Assembly (NCBI GenBank): GCA_023453795.1
Contig: JAEXSP010000038.1
Location: forward strand, 92,381 to 156,380
Reading direction: 5' to 3'
DNA length: 64,000 nucleotides
Source of the DNA: Bacillota bacterium
GTDB lineage: Bacteria > Bacillota > Clostridia > Acetivibrionales > JAEXSP01
Positions within the stretch are counted from its first letter, which is position 1, and every line of letters starts with the position of its first letter. Below, piece after piece: positions 16,472 to 26,210 of this stretch. The position numbers and the translations under genes were made by a program. A model generated the notes under the pieces. It saw only the letters and a program-made list of their open reading frames with translations, was not told the origin of the DNA and ran no database searches.

Positions 16472-16531
16472 GTATACTGAGATTAATTGCCATAAACTGA
16501 ATTAATAACGGAAGAAGTAAAAGGGGCATAG

Positions 16532-16562
16532 TGTAGGGTTCCTTATAAGGAACCCTACATTA
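16532..16562. terminator. Perfect hairpin between cupin and secreted-protein genes
   Basis: TGTAGGGTTCC pairs with GGAACCCTACA around TTATAA, which can pair further. The T run is short on the plus strand. The genes converge here, so it may act in both directions. The bases from 16563 to 16722 are AT-rich with no gene. Confidence 0.65.
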
Positions 16563-16722
16563 TTGAGTTGAGTTAATTAATTAATTATCCGGGTAAACAA
16601 AAGAGATATCGTCTCTATCTATGTAACGATAAGTATATTTATTATACTAACACTGGCTAATAGTGTCAATATGCATATAGTCCTATTTATTAAGAAGCAA
16701 GTGGTTTTCAACAGTAAAAAAG

Positions 16723-18093
16723 TTATTTGTATTTAAGTATTCGTACACGGACTATTTCTTTATCAGGATATAAGTACATCAGAAAGCTGTCGGTTACTTT
16801 AATACTGCTTGAGGCTGAGTACCTTTTTGCATCAGGTAGAGTAATCTTGAAAAGTTTTTTTCCATTATAGACGAATCCGTTCCTATATCCCGGAAGTATG
16901 GCACAAACAGGGCCAGCCCCATAAACATAATTACATACCACATTATTGCTTTTATCAGTAAATTCTAAAGAATATCCATAGTTATCAGCCATGTAAAGTC
17001 CATTGCCTATGTATTTTTTCTGTATGACTGAAGGTATTATTTTATTGGTTTTAATGTTAAATAAATATCTTTTACTTATGTCATTATCCCTTTGGGTTGT
17101 GTATATGAAGAGTTTTCCGTCTAATATCTTGTAATTAGCTATGTCGCTTTTTATTCCAATGCTTTTGTAGCTGTTCAGGTCATATAAAGTTACAGATTCA
17201 GCCCACTGATCCATCATGCCTGCATTTCTGACATCGGAGCGGAACACCATACGGTTGTTAAAGAAGGAAATATCTAAAGCATCCTCGCTAACAGGTATAT
17301 ACTTTTTATTATCAAAGATAGTCAGGTTTGACATCCAATGCTGCTGTGCTTCTTGCTGATTAATATATAAAAGAATAAGGTTCTTGTCAGATGGAATAAA
17401 CATAACACCGTTATAACTGTTGTTCATAGCGAAAATTTTAGACTTACCTGCTTTTAGGTCAAAAAGTATAAAGCTGTCAGGTGAATTGAGTATGCACAAT
17501 TTATCTCCTTTTTGGTTAATGCAAAATGCATTTTCCGGCAATTCAGATGTGGTTTGCTTTAATGGTTTTAAAACGCCTGCCTGATGAGTGGTACCGCCAT
17601 GCCTCCAGTAAAGCAATTCCCCGCTGCTGTATATATCACCGTACTTATCAGATTTCAAAAAATATTTTACATCGTCCTTGTTTGTTTTTTCTGTATCTTT
17701 CAAGTTATAAATATCTTTCGAGCTGAGATTTGAAGCAAGCAGCTTTTTGCTGCCGCTTTTTACATCTATGGAATATTTATCATAATGGATACTATCGGGC
17801 ATTAAAGTATAAACAATAAATGATTTTTCAGAAAAGACAGTTGAACTACTTTTGGGAAGAGAGTATTTACCGGATAATTTCATGGTTCTTTTATCAAAAT
17901 ACCAGACTACATTGCATGAAGTCGAATACTCATAATATATAATAGAATTACCTGCTTCATATAACTCGTCAAGGGAAAACTCACTGATTCTTCCTTTTTT
18001 TTCAAAAGTGATGCTTCCGGAAGCGAATAAATGCACGGGCAATAAACTTAAAATTAATATTAAGCATGTGATTATTCCGAATAACTTTTTCAT
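16723..18093 (-). CDS. Secreted protein of unknown function, beta-propeller-like
   Basis: A 456-residue protein with a signal peptide: positively charged MKKLFG, a hydrophobic core and a likely cleavage after LFASG near residue 25. The mature part is rich in beta-strand residues with recurring blocks such as ILFDLKAGKSKIFAMN, LTIFDNKKYIPVSE and YLFNIKTNKII. These are strand-loop-strand units where a value is read and stored, typical of beta-propellers. No enzyme motif is seen. ATG 18093 was preferred over 18108 because GGAG lies nine bases upstream. It stands alone on the minus strand. Confidence 0.7.
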   Translation of the reverse strand: MKKLFGIITCLILILSLLPVHLFASGSITFEKKGRISEFSLDELYEAGNSIIYYEYSTSCNVVWYFDKRTMKLSGKYSLPKSSSTVFSEKSFIVYTLMPDSIHYDKYSIDVKSGSKKLLASNLSSKDIYNLKDTEKTNKDDVKYFLKSDKYGDIYSSGELLYWRHGGTTHQAGVLKPLKQTTSELPENAFCINQKGDKLCILNSPDSFILFDLKAGKSKIFAMNNSYNGVMFIPSDKNLILLYINQQEAQQHWMSNLTIFDNKKYIPVSEDALDISFFNNRMVFRSDVRNAGMMDQWAESVTLYDLNSYKSIGIKSDIANYKILDGKLFIYTTQRDNDISKRYLFNIKTNKIIPSVIQKKYIGNGLYMADNYGYSLEFTDKSNNVVCNYVYGAGPVCAILPGYRNGFVYNGKKLFKITLPDAKRYSASSSIKVTDSFLMYLYPDKEIVRVRILKYK

Positions 18094-18280
18094 AAGTAAA
18101 CACTCCAATCAAATATGTTTGTATTTTAAACCGTATTAGTAAATTATACTTTAAACCAGATATAGAGTCAAATTTTGACTTCTTTGATAATAGTTATAGT
18201 AAAATTTGAATTGAAGATTGTATTCAAATAACATATAATTATAAAGTTAGTTATATAGAAATTAGCTGTTGGAGGCTAGG

Positions 18281-20761
18281 ATGCTGACAAATAAGATATG
18301 GGTTTACAATGACGTACCCGAGGAAAGTGTTGGAAGAATCGCCAAAGAAGCAGGCATATCGGAACTGATGGCAAGAATCCTCATAAATAGAGGGCTTGAG
18401 CAAAGCAGTAGAATAAACCGATTTATAAACCCGTCAATTGAAGACATGCATGACCCTTTTCTGCTTTGTGACATGGATAAAGCGACGGAGAGAGTAATTC
18501 AAGCGATTAAAAACAAAGAAAAAATTACCGTATATGGCGATTATGATGTAGACGGTGTAACAAGCACTTCCATCTTATACCGATTCCTGTCGGAACAGGG
18601 AGCAATTACAGATTACTATATTCCGGACAGGATAGAAGAGGGCTATGGTCTTTCAAACGGTGCAATAGAAAAGATTAAAAAAGCGGGAACCAGCCTTATT
18701 GTTACTGTCGATTGTGGGATAACATCGATAGATGAGGCTGAATATATTAAAAACATTGGAATGGAAATCATAATTACAGATCATCATGAATGCATTGATG
18801 TGTTACCGGATGCATACGCAGTTATAAACCCTTGCCGGCATGATTGCAAATATCCCTTCAAGTCATTAGCAGGAGTAGGGGTCGTGTATAAGCTCATAGC
18901 TGCAATATGCAAAAAAATGAATTTGGGAGCTATATACAATAACTACCTTGATCTCGTAGCACTTGGCACAGTTGCTGATGTTGTGCCGCTGATCGATGAG
19001 AACAGGATTATAGTAAAGTATGGAATAAGTAAAATGCAGCATACTTCAAATATAGGTCTGAAAACAGTGCTTGAGAGCTCAGGACTGACAGAAAAGCCTA
19101 TAACCACATACAACATAAGCTTTGGTATTGCTCCAAGAATCAATGTTGCGGGCAGGATAGGCGATGCCGGAAGGGCTGTAAGGCTTTTTACCACTGAAGA
19201 CAGACAGGAAGCTGTACACATTACCGGGGTTTTAAATCAGGAAAACAAGTACAGACAGGACACAGAGGCTGAAATAATACGGGAGGTAAGAGAACGTATT
19301 GAAGCTGATCCTGACATAAAAAACCGCAAAGTGCTGGTCGTTGACGGAGAAGGATGGCATCAAGGAATAATAGGTATTGTTGCGTCAAAGATTACTGAAA
19401 AATATTATAAGCCTTGTATTCTGATAACAAGGGAAAACGGGAACGGAAAGGGATCGGCAAGAAGTATAGAAGGGTTTAACCTTTTTAAGGCTTTAGATAA
19501 TTGCAAGGAGCTTTTGGATAAATACGGCGGACACGAATTGGCGGCCGGCCTGACCTTGAAGGCGGAAAACATTGACGCCTTAAGGAGGAAGATCAATCTT
19601 TATGCAGATAATACTCTAAAAGATTCCGATCTTATTCCCAGAATAAAAATAGATGTAATTCTTGATAAAAACCAGATGAACATTGAAAATGTACGGGAAA
19701 TAGAGAAATTGGCCCCGTACGGTGCCGGTAATCCGGGCCCTGTTTTTTCCTGCACCGATTGGAGGATTAATGAAATACGGACAGTCGGAGAGGACAAGCA
19801 CTTAAAGCTTAAGCTTGGAGGAGGCGGCTTAGATATAGAGGCAATAGGCTTCAACATGGGAAGCCTTGCCAGTATTTTTGACAACTCGGATGTCTTGGAT
19901 GTGGCATGCCATCTGGAAATAAATTCATGGAATTCTACCGATAGGGTGCAGCTCAACCTTAAAGATATTAAACCGAGCCAGGAGACCTTAATGGCAATTA
20001 ATTACTACAAAAGCCTGGATCAAAGCCTTCAAGCGGTTAGCTGGCCCATGATCAAAACGGTGAAGGGCCTTAAGCGCGAAGGAGATGTTTTGAAATCGGA
20101 CAAAGAGCTAGAAAGCTTGTTCAACGACTCGGTAAGTAATGATTACAAGTGTGCGATTCTGTTGAACTCGATAGCAAGCGCAAGAAATCTGCTAAAAATA
20201 TTGAGAAAATCTGCAGCCGGTATTAAAAAAGATTTCAAAATTTGTTATACTGATTGTAACAGTCAGCTTGATTGCAGAATATATGCTATTATTAATCCTA
20301 TCCCGGAATATATTGATTTTACATACTTTCAAAAGGTAGTGATTTATGGATTCTGGGCGGATGAATCATATTTAGGCTATGTTGCGGAGAAACTTAATGG
20401 AAGCCAAGCTGCATATTATCTTGATAAGGATGGATCTGATACTACGCTTGAAGAAATTGTACCGGAACGGAAGGATCTGGTAGTTGTCTACCAATATTTA
20501 AAAGCCAGTCTTAGCACAGGCAATACATTAGATAACTTATTCATTCTTTCCAAAAGGATTTCCGGCAGCTACAAAATGACTTTTAACTATTTTAAGGTAA
20601 AAAAATGTATTGAGATACTTGAAGAATTGGGTCTTTTTATGGTTGAAAGGGATACCGGTGACGGCTTTAAGGTTAAAACGGTTCCTGATGCAAAAGGAAA
20701 AGTAAATATAGAAAATTCATTAATATACAGAAATTTACAGGGGTTAAAAAAAGGAGGTTAA
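18281..20761 (+). CDS. recJ: Single-stranded-DNA-specific exonuclease RecJ
   Basis: An 826-residue 5'-3' ssDNA exonuclease used in recombination and mismatch repair. The DHH-domain metal motifs are present: YGDYDVDGVTS (about residues 84-94), VDCGIT near 142 and ITDHHE near 165. DHHA1 follows with GWHQGIIGIVASKI near 357 and GHELAAGL. An OB fold and a Clostridia-type C-terminal extension of about 250 residues complete it. ATG 18281 has GGAGG at 18271-18275; the longer TTG frame is rejected. The last codons (AAAAAAGGAGGT) double as the ribosome site for apt, four bases on. It heads the recJ-apt-relA-dtd run. Confidence 0.95.
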   Translation: MLTNKIWVYNDVPEESVGRIAKEAGISELMARILINRGLEQSSRINRFINPSIEDMHDPFLLCDMDKATERVIQAIKNKEKITVYGDYDVDGVTSTSILYRFLSEQGAITDYYIPDRIEEGYGLSNGAIEKIKKAGTSLIVTVDCGITSIDEAEYIKNIGMEIIITDHHECIDVLPDAYAVINPCRHDCKYPFKSLAGVGVVYKLIAAICKKMNLGAIYNNYLDLVALGTVADVVPLIDENRIIVKYGISKMQHTSNIGLKTVLESSGLTEKPITTYNISFGIAPRINVAGRIGDAGRAVRLFTTEDRQEAVHITGVLNQENKYRQDTEAEIIREVRERIEADPDIKNRKVLVVDGEGWHQGIIGIVASKITEKYYKPCILITRENGNGKGSARSIEGFNLFKALDNCKELLDKYGGHELAAGLTLKAENIDALRRKINLYADNTLKDSDLIPRIKIDVILDKNQMNIENVREIEKLAPYGAGNPGPVFSCTDWRINEIRTVGEDKHLKLKLGGGGLDIEAIGFNMGSLASIFDNSDVLDVACHLEINSWNSTDRVQLNLKDIKPSQETLMAINYYKSLDQSLQAVSWPMIKTVKGLKREGDVLKSDKELESLFNDSVSNDYKCAILLNSIASARNLLKILRKSAAGIKKDFKICYTDCNSQLDCRIYAIINPIPEYIDFTYFQKVVIYGFWADESYLGYVAEKLNGSQAAYYLDKDGSDTTLEEIVPERKDLVVVYQYLKASLSTGNTLDNLFILSKRISGSYKMTFNYFKVKKCIEILEELGLFMVERDTGDGFKVKTVPDAKGKVNIENSLIYRNLQGLKKGG

Positions 20762-20764
20762 AAT

Positions 20765-21280
20765 ATGGATTTAAAATCAAAGCTTAGGCATGTCATGGAT
20801 TTTCCCAAGGAGGGAATCGATTTCATTGACATAACAACTGTGCTTCAGGATGCACAGGCTTTAAAAGAAGCCTTGGATCAAATGAAAAACTTGATTTCCG
20901 GGTTTGGTGATTTTGATCTTATAGTAGGTCCCGAATCAAGAGGGTTTATATTCGGAACACCGCTTGCATATGCTATGGGCAAGGGTTTTGTTCCGATAAG
21001 AAAGAAAGGAAAACTGCCATATAAGACCATTAGCGCAGAATACCAATTGGAATATGGAACGGATATACTGGAAATGCATGAGGATGCAATTGCACCGGGG
21101 CAGAAGGTGGTTATTGTCGATGACCTGCTTGCAACCGGGGGAACAACCGCTTCTAATATAGAACTTGTCGAAAAACTTGGGGGAAAGGTTGTCGGAATAG
21201 TTTACTTTATTGAACTTACTTTCCTGAACGGAAGAGAAAAGCTGCCAAAGTTAAATGTTGAGTCAGTGGTTAAATTTTAA
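20765..21280 (+). CDS. apt: Adenine phosphoribosyltransferase
   Basis: A 171-residue type I phosphoribosyltransferase that salvages adenine to AMP using PRPP. The PRPP loop VVIVDDLLATGGTT lies near residues 115-128, and the family N-terminus DFPKEGIDFIDITTVL and the GPESRGFIFG motif are present. Length is normal for Apt (about 170-180). It is translationally linked to recJ, whose end carries its AAAGGAGG site, and lies 38 bases before relA, an order conserved in Clostridia. Confidence 0.95.
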   Translation: MDLKSKLRHVMDFPKEGIDFIDITTVLQDAQALKEALDQMKNLISGFGDFDLIVGPESRGFIFGTPLAYAMGKGFVPIRKKGKLPYKTISAEYQLEYGTDILEMHEDAIAPGQKVVIVDDLLATGGTTASNIELVEKLGGKVVGIVYFIELTFLNGREKLPKLNVESVVKF

Positions 21281-21318
21281 GCGCAATTCTAATGTCAATC
21301 TTGTTCGGGGGAATTTAA

Positions 21319-23499
21319 ATGCCTGATGACGGTTATAATCGGTTAGTTGAAAAAATAAAAAAGTATAATCCGGGCTGTGACTTCACATTGGTTGAAAAGG
21401 CCTACAATGTATCCAGGACTGCTCACAGCGGACAGCAAAGGAATTCAGGCGAGCCTTTCATCATCCATCCGATTGAAGTTGCTTTTATTCTTGCTGAGCT
21501 TGAACTTGACTGCACTTCTATGGTAGCAGGCCTTCTTCATGACACTATTGAGGATACTACATTCACTTTCGACCAGCTTAAAGAAGGCTTCGGATTAGAG
21601 ATAGCAACCCTTGTTGACGGTGTTACCAAGCTCGGTAAAATTCCGTATACAACTAAGGAAGAGCAGCAGGTTGAAAATCTAAGAAAAATGTTCCTTGCCA
21701 TGGCAAAGGACATAAGGGTTATACTAATAAAACTGGCAGATAGGCTTCATAACATGCGCACCTTGAAGTACATGCCGGAAGACAAGCAGCTTGAAAAGGC
21801 GAAGGAAACTCTCGAAATATATGCCCCTTTAGCCCATAGACTTGGTATATCGAAGATAAAGTGGGAGCTTGAAGATATATGCCTCCGTTATATTGACCCG
21901 AAAGGCTACTATGACCTCGTTGAAAAAATAGCAAAGAAGAGGAAGGAAAGAGAAGCCTTCATAACGGAGATGCTTGAGACGCTTAAATTTAAAATACATG
22001 AAATCAACATTGAGGGCGCGCATATTGACGGAAGACCTAAACATTTCTACAGCATATATAAAAAGATGGTCGATCAGAATAAAACTATTGAACAGATCTA
22101 CGATCTTTTTGCTATAAGAATCATAGTGAACTCGGTTAAGGACTGCTACGCTGTGCTTGGAATGGTTCATGAGCTTTATAAGCCTTTGCCTGGCAGATTT
22201 AAGGATTATATAGCAATGCCGAAGCCTAACATGTACCAATCCCTTCATACTACGCTGATAGGTCCCGAAGGGCAGCCTTTTGAAATACAGATAAGAACAT
22301 GGGACATGCATAGAGTGGCGGAAGTCGGTATCGCAGCTCATTGGAAATATAAGGAAGGACATTCAGAAAGCAGCGAGATGGACAGCAAGCTGGCTTGGTT
22401 GAGACAGCTTCTGGATTGGCAGAAGGACATGCGTGATGCTAAAGAGTTCATGGAAACGCTGAAAATAGATCTGTTTACCGACGAGGTATTTGTATTTACG
22501 CCTAAGGGGGATGTAATGAGCCTTCCTGTAGGCTCAACTCCGATAGATTTTGCTTATGCCATTCACAGCGCTGTCGGAAATAAGATGATGGGTTCCAAGG
22601 TAAACGGTAAAATTGCCACATTGACACAAGAGCTGAAAAACGGTGACATCGTTGAAGTGTTGACTTCTTCCAGTGTTCACGGCCCCAGCAGGGATTGGCT
22701 TAAGATAGTTAAGAGCTCACAGGCAAAAAGCAAGATAAATCAGTGGTTAAAAAAAGAAAAAAGAGATGAAAATATAGTAAGAGGCAAAGAGCTTATTGAG
22801 AAGGAATTGAAGAAAAGCGGGCTGACTCAGGATAAGCTTTTCAGAAAAGAATGGATTGAACCTATGCTCAAGAGGTACACATTCAACTCTCTTGATGATC
22901 TGTATGCCGGCATAGGTTATGGTGCAATAACTGCAACCAAGGTTATTTCCAGACTGAAAGAGGAATACAATAAGACGCTTAAGCCTGAAGAGCTTGAACT
23001 TCTTATAGCGAATCAGCAGCAGAAGCAGGATAAAAAGAAGAATTCGATACCGGAAAACGGTATTGTGGTAAAAGGAATTGACAACTGTCTGGTTAGACTC
23101 TCCAGATGCTGCAACCCCGTACCCGGTGATGAGATTGTAGGGTATATTACCAGAGGAAGAGGCGTATCGGTGCACAGAAAGGACTGCCTGAATATAGACA
23201 ATATGGCAAACGATGAAAACAGACTGATTGATGTCAGCTGGTATAAAGCAATAAATGTTGCTTATAAGGCAGACATCACTGTTATGGCGAATGACAGGAC
23301 TGCATTGCTTATGGAAGTCACCAACGCAATAGGAGAATCCAAGATACCTTTGAAAGCAATCAATGCAAGGACTACAAGAGAGCAGATAGCGATAATGAAC
23401 ATTACTCTTGAGATTAACGATACGGAACAGCTTGAGAAAATAATCAAGAGGCTAAAAAAGATAGACAGCGTATTTGAAGTAAGCAGAAATAAGCAGTAA
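21319..23499 (+). CDS. relA: Bifunctional (p)ppGpp synthetase/hydrolase
   Basis: A 726-residue RelA/SpoT (Rel) protein controlling the stringent response. Domain order: HD hydrolase (residues 25-180, GLLHDTIEDT near 72-81, so hydrolase likely active), synthetase (230-350, KHFYSIYKK and YQSLHTT near 306), a TGS domain (about 385-445, DEVFVFTPKGD), a zinc-finger/helical region with CCNPVPGDEI near 598, and a C-terminal ACT domain (650-726). Length is standard for the long Rel of Firmicutes. It is preceded by GGGGGAATT. The stop is followed at once by the GGGGGAG ribosome site of dtd. Confidence 0.96.
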   Translation: MPDDGYNRLVEKIKKYNPGCDFTLVEKAYNVSRTAHSGQQRNSGEPFIIHPIEVAFILAELELDCTSMVAGLLHDTIEDTTFTFDQLKEGFGLEIATLVDGVTKLGKIPYTTKEEQQVENLRKMFLAMAKDIRVILIKLADRLHNMRTLKYMPEDKQLEKAKETLEIYAPLAHRLGISKIKWELEDICLRYIDPKGYYDLVEKIAKKRKEREAFITEMLETLKFKIHEINIEGAHIDGRPKHFYSIYKKMVDQNKTIEQIYDLFAIRIIVNSVKDCYAVLGMVHELYKPLPGRFKDYIAMPKPNMYQSLHTTLIGPEGQPFEIQIRTWDMHRVAEVGIAAHWKYKEGHSESSEMDSKLAWLRQLLDWQKDMRDAKEFMETLKIDLFTDEVFVFTPKGDVMSLPVGSTPIDFAYAIHSAVGNKMMGSKVNGKIATLTQELKNGDIVEVLTSSSVHGPSRDWLKIVKSSQAKSKINQWLKKEKRDENIVRGKELIEKELKKSGLTQDKLFRKEWIEPMLKRYTFNSLDDLYAGIGYGAITATKVISRLKEEYNKTLKPEELELLIANQQQKQDKKKNSIPENGIVVKGIDNCLVRLSRCCNPVPGDEIVGYITRGRGVSVHRKDCLNIDNMANDENRLIDVSWYKAINVAYKADITVMANDRTALLMEVTNAIGESKIPLKAINARTTREQIAIMNITLEINDTEQLEKIIKRLKKIDSVFEVSRNKQ

Positions 23500-23512
23500 G
23501 GGGGAGATCCTT

Positions 23513-23962
23513 ATTCGTGCGGTAATTCAGAGAGTTACTGAGGCCAAAGTTTCCGTCGATGATAAAGTAATCGGTGAGATTAAAAAAGGACTGGTTGTTT
23601 TGCTGGGAGTCGGACAAGAGGATTCAGACACCGATATTTTATGGCTTGCCGATAAAATAATAAATCTCAGGATTTTTGAAGATGAAAGTGACAAAATGAA
23701 TCTATCCTTGAACGACATAAACGGGTCAATGCTTATAGTATCTCAATTCACACTTTACGGGGACTGCCGAAAAGGAAAGAGGCCAAGCTATGACAAGGCT
23801 GCACGTCCTGAAGCTGCAGAAGCTCTGTATGAAAAGTTTGTTGAGTATTGCAGAAGCAAGGCTGTAAATGTACAAACAGGAAAGTTTCAGGCAATGATGA
23901 TGGTTGAAATACATAATGACGGTCCGGTGACCTTGTTGCTGGACAGTAAGAAAGATTTTTAG
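23513..23962 (+). CDS. dtd: D-aminoacyl-tRNA deacylase, apparently started at ATT
   Basis: DTD hydrolyses D-amino acids from tRNA. The frame encodes RAVIQRVTEAKVSVDD, the canonical second-residue-onward N-terminus of the family, and contains SQFTLYGD (near residue 80) and the catalytic GPVT element (near 139). From ATT 23513 the protein is 149 residues, close to the usual family length. No ATG, GTG or TTG lies in frame between the upstream stop and the conserved N-terminus. GGGGGAG (23500-23506) is six bases before the ATT. An AUU start, as in infC, is therefore the simplest reading. The first in-frame TTG (23600) would delete 29 conserved residues. It follows relA by 13 bases. Confidence 0.9.
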   Translation: MRAVIQRVTEAKVSVDDKVIGEIKKGLVVLLGVGQEDSDTDILWLADKIINLRIFEDESDKMNLSLNDINGSMLIVSQFTLYGDCRKGKRPSYDKAARPEAAEALYEKFVEYCRSKAVNVQTGKFQAMMMVEIHNDGPVTLLLDSKKDF

Positions 23963-23977
23963 AATAAAGGTGATGTT

Positions 23978-24601
23978 ATGATTTTTAAGTGTTTTACTGT
24001 AGGCATGTTTGGATCGAACAGCTATATCCTTGGGAGCCAAGGTGAAGGAATTGTGATAGACGCGGGAGTGAAAAGCAGCTACATAACCGATTTTGCCGAG
24101 AAAAACGATTTGAAGATAAAATATGTTATCCTGACTCATTCCCACATAGATCACATTTGCTATGTTGATGAGATAAGGAATATAACCGGTGCGCTGGTTG
24201 CTGTTCATGAAGAGGATGCCAAGGGATTGGTTGAAGAATTATATAATTGTTCGGCTTTGGCTGGAATGAATAAGGCCTTCGGCAAAGCGGATATTCGCCT
24301 GAAGGAAGGCAACTCCCTTGAGGTTGGGGACTTGAGGTTTGATATAATTCATACTCCCGGGCATACAAGGGGAGGCATATGCGTAAAGTCGGAAAAGATG
24401 CTTTTTACGGGTGATACATTATTCCGCATGTCAGTCGGAAGGACCGATCTTTCCGGAGGAAGCAGGCAGGAACTCGAAAATTCAATATTAGATAAGCTTA
24501 TGAAACTTGAAGATGATACTGTTGTATATCCGGGCCATGGAGGATCAAGTACAATAGGTTATGAAAGGGAGCACAATCCGTTTATAAAGTTCGGTTTTTA
24601 G
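23978..24601 (+). CDS. Metallo-beta-lactamase-fold hydrolase, glyoxalase II-like
   Basis: A 207-residue MBL-fold enzyme. Metal ligands are visible: THSHIDHI near residues 52-60 (HxHxDH), GHTRGGI near 127-133, the bridging Asp in FTGDTLF near 142-148, and PGHGG near 185. The C-terminus EREHNPFI is typical of small YqgX/YcbL-type hydrolases that act on thioesters. The gene lies 15 bases after dtd, an arrangement common in Clostridia. The start has a AAAGGTGAT ribosome site. Substrate is not certain. Confidence 0.9.
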   Translation: MIFKCFTVGMFGSNSYILGSQGEGIVIDAGVKSSYITDFAEKNDLKIKYVILTHSHIDHICYVDEIRNITGALVAVHEEDAKGLVEELYNCSALAGMNKAFGKADIRLKEGNSLEVGDLRFDIIHTPGHTRGGICVKSEKMLFTGDTLFRMSVGRTDLSGGSRQELENSILDKLMKLEDDTVVYPGHGGSSTIGYEREHNPFIKFGF

Positions 24602-24607
24602 TAATTT

Positions 24608-24660
24608 AAGTTGAATTAAATAATTAGTACGAAAGCTATTATTTTTCAACTTATTTAGCA
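24608..24660. repeat. Copy 2 of the palindromic-ended element (short form)
   Basis: AAGTTGAA at the left end and TTCAACTT near the right form an inverted repeat. Bases 24610-24636 are identical to 16000-16026, and the tail TTATTTAGCA differs by one base from the copy at 16091-16100. It occupies the whole gap between the MBL gene and hemZ. Confidence 0.6.
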
Positions 24661-24678
24661 GCTAATATGGAGATAAAA

Positions 24679-26178
24679 ATGCTTTACGTAAAATTTGACA
24701 CCGATTTGTTCAGGTACGATATCGAAGACATAATAAAGCTTTTTTTTGAAGAAGAAAAAATAGAACCGGTTGACCACGAACCTCCGAGCTTGAACGGAGG
24801 CATTTTTCTTAATAGCAGCCTTATAGAGGAAGAAAAAGGTTTGTTTTTATGTGTGGAAATAAAGGCAATTGAAGAAACAAGGCATGAATTGAGCTTTCCG
24901 ATTGCATCAATAGCCAATGAAAATGTCTCATATCCGGAACAGAAAAACATAAAAAAAGAGATAAAAAGAAAGGTATATAGCATTCTGTCTGCTTTAACGG
25001 GGAAAGAGCTTCCATGGGGGATATTGACTGGGATAAGACCTGCCAAGATAGTACATGACATGCTCTGTGAAGGCAAAAAAAAGGAAGAAATTATTAAGAA
25101 GCTTAATGAATACTATATGGTTTCAAATAAAAAATCGGAACTGCTTTATAAAACAGCAGAGGCTGAAAAGGAAATACTCAATAATACAGAACAGGATTCT
25201 GTAAGCATATATATTGGTATTCCGTTCTGCAAGACCAGATGCATTTACTGTTCCTTCACTTCATATTCAGTGGATAAATACAGCCACATGCTGAATGCAT
25301 ATCTTGAATCCTTAAAGAGGGAAATCCGTTATGTTAGTGATTTCATCAAGACAAAAAATATTAAAATCCAAAGCATTTACATTGGAGGGGGTACACCGAC
25401 TTCTTTGGACTTGCACCTTCTATATGACCTTGTAGATTGTCTGGAAAAAAGCTTCAACTTTGACTATATAGAAGAATTTACATTGGAAGCAGGGCGCCCG
25501 GATACGATTGACAGAGATAAATTGAAACTGGTGAAAGAAAGCAAAGTGGACAGGATCAGTATTAACCCTCAGTCTATGAATGATACTACCTTGAAACTTA
25601 TTGGAAGAAACCATACTTCAGCTGATATAATCAACGCCTTCAATCTTGCAAGAGAGGTCGGAATTGTTAATATCAACATGGATGTTATTGCCGGACTTCC
25701 CGGTGAAAGCCTTTCGATGTTCAAGAAGACGATGGACGGTATATCATTGCTTTGCCCTGAAAGCCTGACAGTACACACAATGGCTGTCAAACGGGCTTCA
25801 AGGCTGAAGGAGGAAGGAAAATCAGACAGCCTGAGGCCTGATGTTGTAGAGGGAATGATAGATTTGGCACAGTCCTGCGCTTCGGAAATGGAGATGCATC
25901 CGTATTATCTCTACAGGCAGAAGAACATTCTGGGCAATCTTGAAAACATAGGCTACTGCAAGCCTAGGCATGAAAGTATATATAACATACAGATAATGGA
26001 GGAAAGGCAAACTATAATTGCAATGGGCGCAGGTGCGATAACAAAGGTTGTATTCGGCTTAGAAAACCGGATCGAACGGGCATTTAACGTAAAAAGTGTT
26101 GAGGATTACATATCTCGGACAGATGAAATGATCGACAGAAAAAGAACTCTTCTGGAGCAATTATATAAACAGCAATAG
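24679..26178 (+). CDS. hemZ: Coproporphyrinogen III oxidase-like radical SAM protein HemZ
   Basis: A 499-residue radical SAM protein. The 4Fe-4S motif is CKTRCIYCSF near residue 183, in IGIPFCKTRCIYCSFTSY, with the GGGTPTSL SAM-binding strand near 239 and the HemN-like IDRISINPQS and NINMDVIAGLPGE blocks. The extra N-terminal domain of about 170 residues and its order identify the HemZ subgroup of oxygen-independent coproporphyrinogen oxidase-like proteins. Heme activity of this subgroup is not firmly established, so it may act on another substrate. ATG 24679 was chosen because GGAG (24669-24672) gives six-base spacing; ATG 24667 has none. Confidence 0.9.
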   Translation: MLYVKFDTDLFRYDIEDIIKLFFEEEKIEPVDHEPPSLNGGIFLNSSLIEEEKGLFLCVEIKAIEETRHELSFPIASIANENVSYPEQKNIKKEIKRKVYSILSALTGKELPWGILTGIRPAKIVHDMLCEGKKKEEIIKKLNEYYMVSNKKSELLYKTAEAEKEILNNTEQDSVSIYIGIPFCKTRCIYCSFTSYSVDKYSHMLNAYLESLKREIRYVSDFIKTKNIKIQSIYIGGGTPTSLDLHLLYDLVDCLEKSFNFDYIEEFTLEAGRPDTIDRDKLKLVKESKVDRISINPQSMNDTTLKLIGRNHTSADIINAFNLAREVGIVNINMDVIAGLPGESLSMFKKTMDGISLLCPESLTVHTMAVKRASRLKEEGKSDSLRPDVVEGMIDLAQSCASEMEMHPYYLYRQKNILGNLENIGYCKPRHESIYNIQIMEERQTIIAMGAGAITKVVFGLENRIERAFNVKSVEDYISRTDEMIDRKRTLLEQLYKQQ

Positions 26179-26181
26179 AGG

Positions 26182-26210
26182 GATAAAAAGGTGGCAAGCC
26201 ACCTTTTATC
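26182..26210. terminator. Perfect bidirectional terminator between hemZ and the repeat protein
   Basis: GATAAAAAGGTGGC pairs with GCCACCTTTTATC. It lies three bases past the hemZ stop and overlaps the stop codon (26206-26208) of the convergent gene, so both messages end within one structure. Confidence 0.85.

Noticed and set aside
21829..22362. 177-codon minus-strand frame inside relA
   Set aside because: It lies wholly within the conserved synthetase region on the opposite strand and has an unlikely composition.
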